This document shows, piece after piece, positions 1 through 8,679 of a DNA stretch of 43,229 nucleotides (within the stretch, counting starts at the first letter, position 1; each line of letters opens with the position of its first letter). A program made the translations under genes and the position numbers. The notes under the pieces are model-generated. The model worked only from the letters and a program-made list of their open reading frames with translations. It did not search any database and was not told the DNA's origin. The stretch covers positions 1-43,229 of the forward strand of contig JAADIY010000034.1 of the NCBI GenBank assembly GCA_013151045.1, read 5' to 3'. This DNA comes from Gammaproteobacteria bacterium. GTDB taxonomy: Bacteria > Pseudomonadota > Gammaproteobacteria > GCA-2400775.

Positions 1-335
1 CTGCCTTTCACCGCTGTATTGGTCAATGCCCGCCCCTCAAACAAGATTGTCAGCGCTGCGAACAGCAAGCTACTCAATGCTTTGCATCACAGCCCCTATC
101 TCAAGATCAATGATGCGCTATAAAAAAATGCCACTCGCGACCTTCTTTACTAACACCCTGTTAAAGTTAACAAGCACTTTGCGCAGTTTTCTTACACTGC
201 AGATCCTATTTAAAGTGGTATTGGTCTGTTAGAAGAAATATCTTCTTTCAAACTGACAGACGATGGGCTGACGAACATGGGGGTTTATGGATAAAAACCA
301 GGTTAACGGTATTGGAGCCAGGCGCCTTACTCCAG
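1..335. other. Left-edge stretch with no recognisable gene
   Basis: Short open stretches exist in all three plus frames at the left edge. The frame starting at base 3 ends with a cysteine-rich tail before a stop near 113, and another runs to about 232. None resembles a family I know, none has a convincing ribosome binding site, and codon use is not persuasive. A small AT-rich inverted repeat lies at 231-246 (agaaga, 4-nt loop, tcttct). The stretch lies downstream of the decayed AbiE locus and may be more accessory debris, or the 3' end of a gene cut by the window edge. Confidence 0.4.
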
Positions 336-536
336 TTATGTTCTATGCTCTGCCAGGGAGGCCACACCACCTGATGGGCTAAGCTCTATTTGATAACGAG
401 GGACATAAACTTGATTTGTCATTGAGGCGTCATTGATCTGATTAATCTTATATGCTCTGATTTGACCATCTTCAGTACGAACGGCATAAAGTAGGATATT
501 GCCATTTTGGGCTTGCCTTAATGAGTAAGGCTCGAC
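336..536 (-). pseudogene. Remnant of a WYL-like C-terminal domain
   Basis: On the minus strand, the frame from 536 to a TAA at 336-338 encodes about 66 residues beginning VEPYSLRQAQNGN, followed by ILLYAVR and VYVPRYQIELSP. VEPYSLR is the usual signature near the end of WYL domains. The stretch has no start codon of its own. It begins exactly where the AbiEii-like N-terminus at 613-536 stops resembling its family, and it is in a different reading frame. I infer that a deletion joined the start of the toxin gene to the end of a following WYL-type gene. That the WYL gene belonged to the same defence operon is inference only. Confidence 0.6.
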
Positions 537-613
537 ACATAGTCTTTCTCAACAACTGCTGGAGTCAGTCCTGTTTCTCCCGCTACGGTCAGAATTTCAT
601 CTTTGGTGATCAC
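518..613 (-). pseudogene. Truncated AbiEii-like toxin (N-terminal scrap)
   Basis: A GTG start at 613-611 overlaps the AbiEi stop codon as GTGA, the translational coupling typical of abiEi-abiEii pairs. The first 26 codons read VITKDEILTVAGETGLTPAV followed by VEKDYV, which matches the conserved N-terminus of AbiEii nucleotidyltransferase toxins (the xxVEKDYVL signature). Right after YV the frame becomes unrelated (SSLTH) and stops at 518-520. A normal AbiEii is roughly 300 residues, so the whole nucleotidyltransferase catalytic domain is missing. The toxin cannot be functional. The antitoxin next door is therefore an orphan. Confidence 0.8.
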
Positions 614-1404
614 AACTTAAGCTCTTTGGGGACCCATAAGCGCCATTTTGTTACTAATTTATTATCCTTCGCATTTTTATCGAGGTATGCATAACCTGTT
701 GTCAGGTGCATGGCACAGGCGTCAACAAATGATGAATCAAAATTTAACTTTTCAGCTAAGAACCCCAGTTTTTTAAACAGTGCTCCATTATTGATTTGAA
801 GGGTATAGTCCAAAAGTCGACTAAGATCTTCTTGCTTGCTGTACGTTTTTTTAAATTCAGACAAGCTATCGATTGTATGCTGCAAACCTGCACCTAAATA
901 GGGATCATTAATAATATCCAGCATCGTTTTATAGGGGTCTGATATTTTTAGTTTAACGTTATCCCGCCAGATGGTTTTTGTTCCAAAGCTATTTTTTTCA
1001 GGTGCGTATTGAATAAAGAATCCCACTCCCTGGTGCATAGCTTTACCATAGCTTGTACGCTTACTTGTCAAAACACAGACAGATCGGAATAACTGCTCGG
1101 TAAGTTCCCAGTATTCCAGTGCGCTCCAGCCTCCGATGTAGCCAGGTTCGTATAATGCTGGGACGAGCACCCAAGGATCGTCGAGAACTTGGGTTTGCTC
1201 TAACGCGCTTGGCTGCACAGGAACATATAACCCCCGTGCAATACGCCGAATAACGCCTTGTTTATGCCATCCTGCAAGCAACTTGGCTGCGTGTGGGCGT
1301 TCAAGCCCCAGCACTTCCATTGCATCGCTTATACGTATCGTGCCAGATGTGGCGCGTATTAACGCGGCTAGTCGTTTCTGCCTTATCGAAGCTTGGTTGA
1401 CCAT
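610..1404 (-). CDS. abiEi: AbiEi-family type IV antitoxin, orphan
   Basis: 264 residues. The protein has an N-terminal winged-helix region (about 5-60, including GTIRISDAMEVLGLE and the wing segment GVIRRIARGLYVPV) and a C-terminal antitoxin region with YIGGWSALEYWELTEQ near 90-106. These are hallmarks of AbiEi transcriptional-autoregulator antitoxins of type IV abortive-infection systems. AbiEi normally represses the operon and neutralises a nucleotidyltransferase toxin that blocks protein synthesis after phage infection. The toxin gene downstream is reduced to a scrap, so this copy may persist only as a DNA-binding repressor or by chance. I saw no good Shine-Dalgarno before the ATG at 1404. 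The upstream DNA is AT-rich with a perfect 12-bp palindrome. Base composition is more AT-rich than in the core genes to the right, which fits acquired DNA. Confidence 0.85.
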   Translation of the reverse strand: MVNQASIRQKRLAALIRATSGTIRISDAMEVLGLERPHAAKLLAGWHKQGVIRRIARGLYVPVQPSALEQTQVLDDPWVLVPALYEPGYIGGWSALEYWELTEQLFRSVCVLTSKRTSYGKAMHQGVGFFIQYAPEKNSFGTKTIWRDNVKLKISDPYKTMLDIINDPYLGAGLQHTIDSLSEFKKTYSKQEDLSRLLDYTLQINNGALFKKLGFLAEKLNFDSSFVDACAMHLTTGYAYLDKNAKDNKLVTKWRLWVPKELKL

Positions 1405-1459
1405 GTGCTATATAAAAATACATTTAATTCGCCATTTATGAGAATATCATACGATTTGG

Positions 1460-1471
1460 TATAGCGCTATA
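1460..1471. promoter_or_regulatory. Candidate AbiEi operator palindrome
   Basis: The perfect 12-bp palindrome tatagcgctata lies about 55 bp upstream of the AbiEi start codon in very AT-rich DNA. On the minus strand a -10-like TATGAT (1451-1446) sits just downstream of it, with no good -35. AbiEi antitoxins are known to autoregulate by binding inverted repeats before their own gene, so this is a plausible operator, but there is no direct evidence. Confidence 0.35.
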
Positions 1472-1638
1472 TTATAATACAGCTAAATCGCGATAAAGAT
1501 GAATAAAATGTTTTTTAATATAGTTTTTGTCCGGCGGTATATCCAATCACTATAAATTATCCATGCAGATAATTTAGCTAAACAGTGCGGGCATTAAATG
1601 CCTTCTCCTAGGTGAAATCAGCAACAAGAGAGTTGGCT

Positions 1639-2287
1639 ATGGACGTTCAACACTATCTGGCTTTTCTTGATGCCCGAAAGAAGGATATTCAGCGTATAGC
1701 TCGGCACAGCCGTGGAGAATCTCAGCCTGAGGATGTACAAGGGAAAATCTGCTTGATTGCCGATGAGCTGTCACAAAGATGCAGTCACCCTATTGATTTT
1801 CATAATCCTGAAGATCAGAAGATTCTGATTGCCCATATCGACCGAAAACTGGTGCGTTATTACGAAATCAATGTGCGCTACGCGGCGCGGCTGGATAATA
1901 CAGCCCCCGAAAGGAGTCACCCCAATTATGCCCATCGACTAACTCACGGTAGTATTGAAGACTCTCTTAACAAACTGCTTATTCAGGCGGATATCCCCTT
2001 GGTTACAGGTGTTGAGCTGTCACTCATTGGGCTATGCCTGGGTCGCTGTGTTAAATCGCTGCAATAACACGATAACATCGCTTGCTTACTTTTTGAAAAT
2101 CTCGGTGGGACACGGTTATCGCTGTTTTAACCAGGCCTTACACGTCGCTCAGTGGCAACACCCATTGCCTTTGTCTCTACCTGACAATGGCCCACCATTG
2201 AATCCACGACCTTGGCGGCGCTATCGCCGCTATCGGAAACCAGAACAATTGGCGTTTGCCTTTGATGAGGTGTTACCGTTTCAGTAA
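1639..2287 (+). pseudogene. Frameshifted gene of unknown function
   Basis: Two plus-strand frames read on from one another. The first runs from ATG 1639 (AGAGAG just upstream; a GTG at 1612 is possible) with MDVQHYLAFLDARKKDIQRI and HPIDFHNPEDQKILIAHI, then stops at 2067. The second frame, open past 2030, continues with RCNNTITSLAYFLKISVGHG, YRCFNQALHVAQWQ and a tail rich in Arg/Tyr, ending FAFDEVLPF at 2287. The second half looks like a helix-turn-helix type segment, and the N-terminal half is helical and charged. A one-base change near the GGG at about 2030 would join them into one protein of roughly 215 residues. I do not recognise the family with certainty. A sigma-factor-like or DNA-binding role is a guess. 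It could be a true pseudogene or a sequencing error. Confidence 0.55.
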
Positions 2288-2331
2288 ACCCGCCACAGAA
2301 TGGAGTTGAACGTAGACGCAGAAAATACACC

Positions 2332-2730
2332 TCACTTTTTCAAGTTTGGTATCGCTCCCAATGCCAGTTTTTTAAAACTCTCTTTTAATTGCCGCTGGAT
2401 CATAAAGCCGCTGGCTTGAATAATAGTTGGCACATCCCGCGTCTGCCGGATTAACGCAACAATTACGATGCGCTTGCCACTGATTGGTACATACACGAGA
2501 TAGTGCTCCCGGACTGGATGAACACTCAATTCGGTTGCGTCAGCAACATGTTCCATTGAAGCAATGCGTTTATAATTCTGGGCGATATTCTCTGCACTTT
2601 TATGTAGATCAGTAAAATATTGCTTGGTCAGTTCACTGCCCCACCGTGATAAAGACCACTGCCGAGCCTCCCGAAAATCGTGCTCTGCCGTTTTAGTCAG
2701 AATGTAGTGCTGCTTGTGCTTCCTTGCCAC
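2332..2730 (-). CDS. parE: RelE/ParE-superfamily toxin
   Basis: 132 residues from a GTG start. Features of the RelE/ParE fold are visible: YILTKTAEHDFREARQWSLS (the N-terminal helix pair typical of ParE), RIASMEHVADATELSVHPVR, HYLVYVPISGKRIVIVALIR (the central beta strands) and a C-terminal basic helix. ParE toxins of this group poison DNA gyrase, while RelE relatives cleave mRNA. The sequence looks closer to ParE, but I cannot exclude the other activity. The C-terminus (SFKKLALGAIPNLKK) is longer than in most ParE proteins. The gene starts 5 bases after the antitoxin stop, so the two are translated from one message. Confidence 0.8.
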   Translation of the reverse strand: MARKHKQHYILTKTAEHDFREARQWSLSRWGSELTKQYFTDLHKSAENIAQNYKRIASMEHVADATELSVHPVREHYLVYVPISGKRIVIVALIRQTRDVPTIIQASGFMIQRQLKESFKKLALGAIPNLKK

Positions 2731-2735
2731 CAGAA

Positions 2736-2963
2736 CTAATCTTCTGACGCAATATCAAGAATAGATTTATCAGAAAAACGACCATGGGCAAGATCATCCA
2801 GGCCACCCATCACATGTGTGACTATCGATTGAGCTTCCATATCATGGCGGATTAAGTCACGGAGATATTCGCTGGGTGTTGCATAGACACCCGCATCGCC
2901 GGTACGACTATTAACAAAGTCTCGCAGCTCGTCGGTCAGGGACAGATTCATACTACTTGCCAT
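2736..2963 (-). CDS. parD: ParD-like ribbon-helix-helix antitoxin
   Basis: 75 residues from ATG 2963, which has a clear GGAGG eight bases upstream. A longer reading to 3023 would need a TTG inside an operator and is unlikely. MNLSLTDELRDFVNSRTGD and YATPSEYLRDLIRHDMEAQ form the ribbon-helix-helix DNA-binding domain of ParD (CopG superfamily): the beta strand binds the operator, and the conserved SEYLRDLIR helix makes the dimer. The C-terminal part (LDDLAHGRFSDKSILDI) is the toxin-wrapping segment. It precedes the ParE-like toxin by 5 bases. The complex presumably autorepresses from the palindrome just upstream. Confidence 0.85.
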   Translation of the reverse strand: MASSMNLSLTDELRDFVNSRTGDAGVYATPSEYLRDLIRHDMEAQSIVTHVMGGLDDLAHGRFSDKSILDIASED

Positions 2964-2994
2964 CTTGAGTGCCTCCGCATAGTGTTGTTGTTGA

Positions 2995-3023
2995 ACTCTA
3001 GCCTCACTGTCGAATAATGTCAA
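2995..3023 (-). promoter_or_regulatory. parDE promoter
   Basis: On the minus strand TTGACA (3023-3018) is followed by a 17-base spacer and TAGAGT (3000-2995), giving a near-consensus sigma-70 promoter. Transcription would start about 25 bases before the parD ATG at 2963. A second possible promoter, TTGACT with 17 bases to GAATAT, lies just upstream and overlaps the same palindrome. Confidence 0.65.
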
Positions 3024-3044
3024 TATTCGACAGTGAGGCTAGAG
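2996..3044. promoter_or_regulatory. Perfect 21-bp inverted repeat, ParD operator
   Basis: Two perfectly complementary 21-base arms (2996-3016 and 3024-3044) flank a 7-base centre, atgtcaa. On the minus strand the centre plus the adjacent base contains the -35 element TTGACA of the parDE promoter, and the left arm covers its -10. A ParD dimer or ParDE complex bound to the arms would block RNA polymerase. Each arm contains CTCACTGTCGAATA. No T-run follows, so a terminator is unlikely. Confidence 0.7.
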
Positions 3045-3741
3045 CAGTCAAAATATAACGCTATTTACATGCAACACTGAAAGTAACATTCTGAAAATTA
3101 AACTTTTAATGCTCTTATTAAAAATAATATAGATAGGGGAAAAATAAAGCCTTCTTTTGGGTACCAAAAAGATTTCAATTTTTTCGTTGCAAAAAATCAA
3201 TCGGACTACCAGCTACTCATCGCAGGTTAGCGGCGTTCAACTACGCGCAAAGCATTGCTTTGCAATCGCTTGTTTCTCCCTCTTCTGGGCACCGTTTCAT
3301 ATTTTTATCATTACACTGAATCAGTCAGGAAATTTTCAGGTCTAATATAAGTTAGGATATGATATTTTGACCACTAACTCACAATTCCAGTCAAACTGGC
3401 TTAACAGTGTCTTTTCGGACTTTATTTTAGAAGAGATTAAATATAATTTCACATCACGCTAATTACTCATATACGGCAATTTTTAGGCACATCGGTGTCT
3501 CTTAGTGTCATTTTTTTCACCCTAACAAGGCATTAGAATACATTTAACAATACCTGGGAATTAAAAATAACAAAAAAAACAAGCAGTTATAGGTTTTTTC
3601 TGTAAAAAACTAAAATAGGCATAGCTATTGCTAGTTAGTAGATGACATACCTAATTCGGAATGTCTTTTCTCCTTACATCTGGCGGATATATGCCTATAT
3701 CCGCCATTTTTTTTGCCTAATATTTACCTAACAGATAGTAC
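3045..3741. other. AT-rich intergenic region without a supported gene
   Basis: About 640 bp of AT-rich DNA lies between the parDE promoter and the terminator near purA. The only open stretch, about 62 codons at 3157-3345, starts at a non-ATG codon with no ribosome binding site and resembles nothing known. Small inverted repeats are visible: gcaaagc-att-gctttgc at 3247-3263, and ccagt-caa-actgg near 3400. The region could hold a small RNA ending at the strong terminator at 3681-3714. I see no protein gene. Confidence 0.5.
3681..3714 (+). terminator. Strong plus-strand intrinsic terminator
   Basis: A perfect 11-bp stem (tggcggatata / tatatccgcca) with a 4-base loop tgcc is followed at once by eight T residues on the plus strand. 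It lies 28 bases beyond the purA stop codon, but its T-run faces the other way, so it mainly serves plus-strand transcripts. For purA messages the hairpin alone might still help. No plus-strand gene is visible within 1.3 kb upstream. Confidence 0.8.
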
Positions 3742-5049
<1,308 letters not shown>

Positions 5050-5077
5050 TTAAATATGGGATAAAAAAATAAAGCTG

Positions 5078-6265
5078 TTACGAAATTTGCTCAATCGTCC
5101 AATCATTACCTTGCTTTACAAGCTGACGATCACAACCCTGCTCTACTGGATCTGACACTTGGTTTGGCAACAACTCTACGACTCTTTCACCGGCTGCTCG
5201 CATTGCTGCAATTTTTGCTAATAAACCACTGTCATCACTAGCAAACGGAGCCAAAACACCTAATACCACATTAGCACTTTGATCTCCTAATTGTAGTAAT
5301 GTCTTTAGATCGGCACTAAAACCTGTAGCAGGTCGTGCACGGCCAAAGGCGGCGCCAATTTCATCATAACGCCCGCCACGTGCCACTTCTTGACCATAAC
5401 CAGGCACATAAGCCGCAAACACTACGCCTGTTTGATATTGATAACCGCGCAATTCGGCTATATCAAAATTCAGCGATACGTTTGGCATGCGTTTTTCTGC
5501 TAGATCAGCAATTTTCTCTAAATCATCAATGGCATTAATCACATCTGCACCAGCGGCGGCCAATACCTTACGGGCACGCGCTAAAACGTTTCTATCACCA
5601 TTGAGCTGTGGCAATGCCACTAACATATCGTGTTGTGCACCGCTAATCTTATGATCGTTAAGAAACTTATCGATACCTGGTATATCTTTGCGTTGCAGTG
5701 CATCAAAGAACTCAGCTTGTTGCTCTTCATCAAGATCGAGCTCACGCATCAGCGTACGGTAGATACCGACATGGCCCAGGTCTAAGTGAACATTTTTAAT
5801 GCCTGCGCATTCCAAGGTGGCAACAGCTAGCGCTATGACTTCAACGTCGCTCTCTGCGCCAGCATGGCCATATAGCTCTGCACCCAATTGCAATGGGCTG
5901 CGGTTACCACCGAAGTCTTGCGAACGTGTGTGTAAAACCGTACCCATATAACAGAGTCGCGTTGGCACATCTTGCTTAAGACGGCAAGCATCAATACGCG
6001 CCACCTGAGGGGTCATATCTGCACGTATACCGAGCATGCGACCACTTATCTGGTCAACAATCTTAAATGTCTGTAGGTCCATCTCGCGACCTGTGCCAAC
6101 CAATAGCGATTCGACATGTTCAATAAATGGCGTCAAAACTAGCTGATAGCCCCAACTATGAAATTGGTCGAGCAAACTGCGACGCATGCGCTCTAAACGC
6201 TCTGCTTGCGCAGGCGGCATTTCTTCGATGCCTTCTGGCAAAAGCCAATGGGTATTTTCGGACAT
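5078..6265 (-). CDS. hisZ: ATP phosphoribosyltransferase regulatory subunit
   Basis: 395 residues. HisZ is a catalytically inactive relative of histidyl-tRNA synthetase that binds the short form of HisG and makes the first enzyme of histidine synthesis active and feedback-regulated. Visible blocks are WLLPEGIEEMPPAQAERLER at the start, RADMTPQVARIDA (motif 2-like), GNRSPLQLGAELYGH, and the late RGGRYDEIGAAFGRARPATG, the degenerate HisA-type motif of HisZ. The classical anticodon-binding domain of HisRS is absent. Its partner hisG is not in this window, as is usual for HisZ-HisG genomes in which hisZ sits beside purA. Confidence 0.95.
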   Translation of the reverse strand: MSENTHWLLPEGIEEMPPAQAERLERMRRSLLDQFHSWGYQLVLTPFIEHVESLLVGTGREMDLQTFKIVDQISGRMLGIRADMTPQVARIDACRLKQDVPTRLCYMGTVLHTRSQDFGGNRSPLQLGAELYGHAGAESDVEVIALAVATLECAGIKNVHLDLGHVGIYRTLMRELDLDEEQQAEFFDALQRKDIPGIDKFLNDHKISGAQHDMLVALPQLNGDRNVLARARKVLAAAGADVINAIDDLEKIADLAEKRMPNVSLNFDIAELRGYQYQTGVVFAAYVPGYGQEVARGGRYDEIGAAFGRARPATGFSADLKTLLQLGDQSANVVLGVLAPFASDDSGLLAKIAAMRAAGERVVELLPNQVSDPVEQGCDRQLVKQGNDWTIEQIS

Positions 6266-6320
6266 ATTTATAGGTTCGATAGGTTGCGGTTAGAGCATTC
6301 GCCCAGACAAACGGTGAATT

Positions 6321-6506
6321 CTAACGAAATGCGTACAGTAACACCACGCCCAGTATCATTGCGCCAAGCCCTGTGAGCCGTAAAGCACTGTCGCTCATCT
6401 CTGACATTTGCATCATAGTCTGGCGAAACAGGCCTGGACTAGCAAAGGGCAATAGCCCCTCAAAAACGAGAAATAGCGCAAATGCGCCAAGCAATTCATC
6501 TGACAT
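6321..6506 (-). CDS. DUF2065 small inner-membrane protein (YjeT-like)
   Basis: 61 residues with two hydrophobic segments (about 6-24 and 43-60) separated by a short charged loop, typical of DUF2065/YjeT. The family motif area LVFEGLLPFASPGLFRQTM is clear. It lies between hflC and hisZ, the position the family usually occupies, and is probably co-transcribed. Its function is unknown. A role together with HflK/HflC at the membrane is suggested only by conserved neighbourhood. Confidence 0.9.
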   Translation of the reverse strand: MSDELLGAFALFLVFEGLLPFASPGLFRQTMMQMSEMSDSALRLTGLGAMILGVVLLYAFR

Positions 6507-6580
6507 AGGTATTTAAGCGCAGCCTACCTAGTTAATTAACCAAGGCAAGGCTGCGCCACTTATTAACCAGCTTTATACAA

Positions 6581-7447
6581 TTATTCTGGCTTAGACTGTC
6601 TGAAGTATTTGAAGAAGTCGGCACTCGGATCAATTACCATAATATCCCCTTTATTACTAAAGGTTGTCTTATAGGCATTTAAACTACGATACAGTGAGTA
6701 GAACTCTTCATTTGCGCTATACGCATTAGCATATAAACTAGTCGCTTTGGCATCGCCATCACCGCGGATTTGCTCTGCTTCACGATACGCTTCAGCTTTA
6801 ATGATTTCACGTTGACGATCCGCATCAGCTCTAATACGCTCAGCAGCTTCAGCCCCTTTCGAACGGAAATCTTTAGCAATACGTGAACGCTCTGCTTCCA
6901 TACGACTAAAGACTGAATCACTAATTTCGTCAGACAAATCAATACGCTTTAAACGCACATCAACAATTTCAATACCAAATTTCTTCGCTTGCTCATTGGT
7001 CTTAACTGTCAGATTATCCATCACCACGCGTCGCTCACCTGACACCACTTCTTTAATGCTGCGACGACCAAACTCACTCTTTAGCGTGTCTTTAATCACT
7101 TGCGACAAACGTGAATTTGCAGTGCTGATATCTCCACCCAATGAAGTGTAGAAATCTGCAACATTGATAATACGCCATTTCAAAAACGAATCGACAACCA
7201 GGTTCTTTTTCTCGGCCGTCAAAAACTCTTCAGGCGCCGCATCTAAAGTAATAATACGTTTATCAAATTTACGGATATTATTAATAAACGGCATTTTAAA
7301 ATGTAAGCCAGGAGCATAGTCAGTATCGACAATTTCACCCAAACGGAAACGTACTGCCTTTTCTGTTTCAGACACAGTAAAAATTGACTGCGATAACAGC
7401 ACAACGACAATAACGATCAAAGCGATCGGTAACATACGACGATCCAT
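6581..7447 (-). CDS. hflC: HflC, protease modulator (SPFH domain)
   Basis: 288 residues. An N-terminal membrane anchor (about 5-24, IALIVIVVVLLSQSIFTV) is followed by an SPFH/prohibitin domain with ETEKAVRFRLGEIV, VRLKRIDLSDEISDSVFSRM and the coiled-coil AERIRADADRQREIIKAEAY. With HflK it forms a large membrane complex around the FtsH protease and modulates degradation of membrane and regulatory proteins. The start codon overlaps the hflK stop (TAATG), so the two are translationally coupled. Length and domains are normal. Confidence 0.97.
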   Translation of the reverse strand: MDRRMLPIALIVIVVVLLSQSIFTVSETEKAVRFRLGEIVDTDYAPGLHFKMPFINNIRKFDKRIITLDAAPEEFLTAEKKNLVVDSFLKWRIINVADFYTSLGGDISTANSRLSQVIKDTLKSEFGRRSIKEVVSGERRVVMDNLTVKTNEQAKKFGIEIVDVRLKRIDLSDEISDSVFSRMEAERSRIAKDFRSKGAEAAERIRADADRQREIIKAEAYREAEQIRGDGDAKATSLYANAYSANEEFYSLYRSLNAYKTTFSNKGDIMVIDPSADFFKYFRQSKPE

Positions 7448-8646
7448 TAGCGGCCTCCTCGTGAACGTGAACCATCTCGTAGCTGCTCACGCGAACTAGA
7501 TGATGGTATATTAATCTGCCCAGAATCAGAATTACTTGACGGTGATTTCGACCCACCTGACTGGCCGATCAAACGATCTAAAGGCAAATAAAGCAGGTTA
7601 CTCGCTCCTTTGGCGTCAATCATTATCTTAGAAGTATTAGCTAACACTGATTCAATCGATTCGATATACAAACGCTCACGAGTAATATCGGGGGCGAGTT
7701 CATATTCTTTTAGAACCTTAGTAAAGCGATCAGACTCACCGACTGCTTGTGCTATCACACGTTCTTTATAACCGTTAGCTTCTTCGATTTGGCGTGCTGC
7801 CTGACCACGTGCCTTAGGCAAAATGTCATTTGAATAGGCTTGCGCTTCATTAATAAAACGTTCTTGGTCTTCACGTGATTTCACTGCATCATCAAACGCT
7901 GCTTGCACCTGTTCTGGTGGTTGCGCGTCCTGCATATTGGCATCCAGCACGATCAAACCGGTGTTATAGCGATCAATGATCTCTTGTACCAATTGACGAA
8001 CATTCTGCGCAAGCTCACTACGCCCTTCTGTTAGAACGTAATCGGTACCGTTTTTACCAACAATTTCACGAATGGCACTTTCTGTTGCCTGCACCAATGT
8101 TTCGTCGGGATCAATAATACTGAACAAATAATTCGCTGCATCAACAACTTTGTATTGCACCGCGAACTTAACTTCTACAATCGCTTCGTCTTTAGTCAAC
8201 ATCAAGGCTTCTTTCAAGACGGTGGAATTAGTATTACCACCTTGATAGCCGATTTCTGCTGTACGCACTTGTTCGATATTAACGCGATGGACGTATTCAA
8301 TAGGTCGTGGCAAACGCACGTTTAAACCGGGCTGTAGCGTTGTAACATAAGCACCAAAGCGAGTCACTACACCACGTTCGGCTTGATCTATGACATGCAA
8401 ACTATCAAAAGTAAACCAAATGATCGCCGCAACAATAATTAAGCCAATAGGCCCCTTACTGCTACCCGAACCACCGATATTGGAGACCTTACCGCTACCA
8501 CCACGGCCGCCACCCAATATGCTACTCAATTTATCTTGAAGTTTACGTACCACCTCATCAAGATCGGGTGGGCCTTGGTTTTTACCATTGCCACCACCGC
8601 CCCAAGGGTCGTTGTCTTTATTACCGCCAGGCTCATTCCAGGCCAT
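7447..8646 (-). CDS. hflK: HflK, protease modulator (SPFH domain)
   Basis: 399 residues. The glycine-rich N-terminus (DPWGGGGNGKNQGPPDLDEV) is typical of HflK. It is followed by one transmembrane segment near 68-85 and an SPFH domain with VIDQAERGVVTRFGAYV, LTKDEAIVEVKFAVQYKV and DAQPPEQVQAAFDDAVKSRE. The C-terminal tail is Ser/Gly-rich. It partners HflC in the FtsH-regulating complex, mostly exposed to the periplasm. It lies between hflX and hflC in the classical hfl operon and overlaps hflC by one base. Confidence 0.97.
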   Translation of the reverse strand: MAWNEPGGNKDNDPWGGGGNGKNQGPPDLDEVVRKLQDKLSSILGGGRGGSGKVSNIGGSGSSKGPIGLIIVAAIIWFTFDSLHVIDQAERGVVTRFGAYVTTLQPGLNVRLPRPIEYVHRVNIEQVRTAEIGYQGGNTNSTVLKEALMLTKDEAIVEVKFAVQYKVVDAANYLFSIIDPDETLVQATESAIREIVGKNGTDYVLTEGRSELAQNVRQLVQEIIDRYNTGLIVLDANMQDAQPPEQVQAAFDDAVKSREDQERFINEAQAYSNDILPKARGQAARQIEEANGYKERVIAQAVGESDRFTKVLKEYELAPDITRERLYIESIESVLANTSKIMIDAKGASNLLYLPLDRLIGQSGGSKSPSSNSDSGQINIPSSSSREQLRDGSRSRGGR

Positions 8647-8679
8647 GAATTACTCCAATCTGTTTAAAACAGCGCAAAC

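Noticed and set aside
26-232. Plus-strand open frame of 68 codons at the left edge
   Set aside because: No ribosome binding site or family resemblance; composition is not gene-like.
2127-2330. Minus-strand open frame of 67 codons over the frameshifted gene
   Set aside because: Opposite-strand shadow of the plus-strand coding region; no family resemblance.
2964-3023. Longer ParD reading from 3023
   Set aside because: Would start at TTG inside the operator; ATG 2963 has GGAGG at ideal spacing.
3200-3300. Possible integron attC-like site near the toxin genes
   Set aside because: Cassette-like content (toxin-antitoxin genes) suggested it, but I found no paired GTTRRRY / RYYYAAC cores or typical attC hairpin.
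3157-3345. Plus-strand frame of 62 codons in the AT-rich gap
   Set aside because: Starts at a non-ATG codon without Shine-Dalgarno and shows no family pattern.
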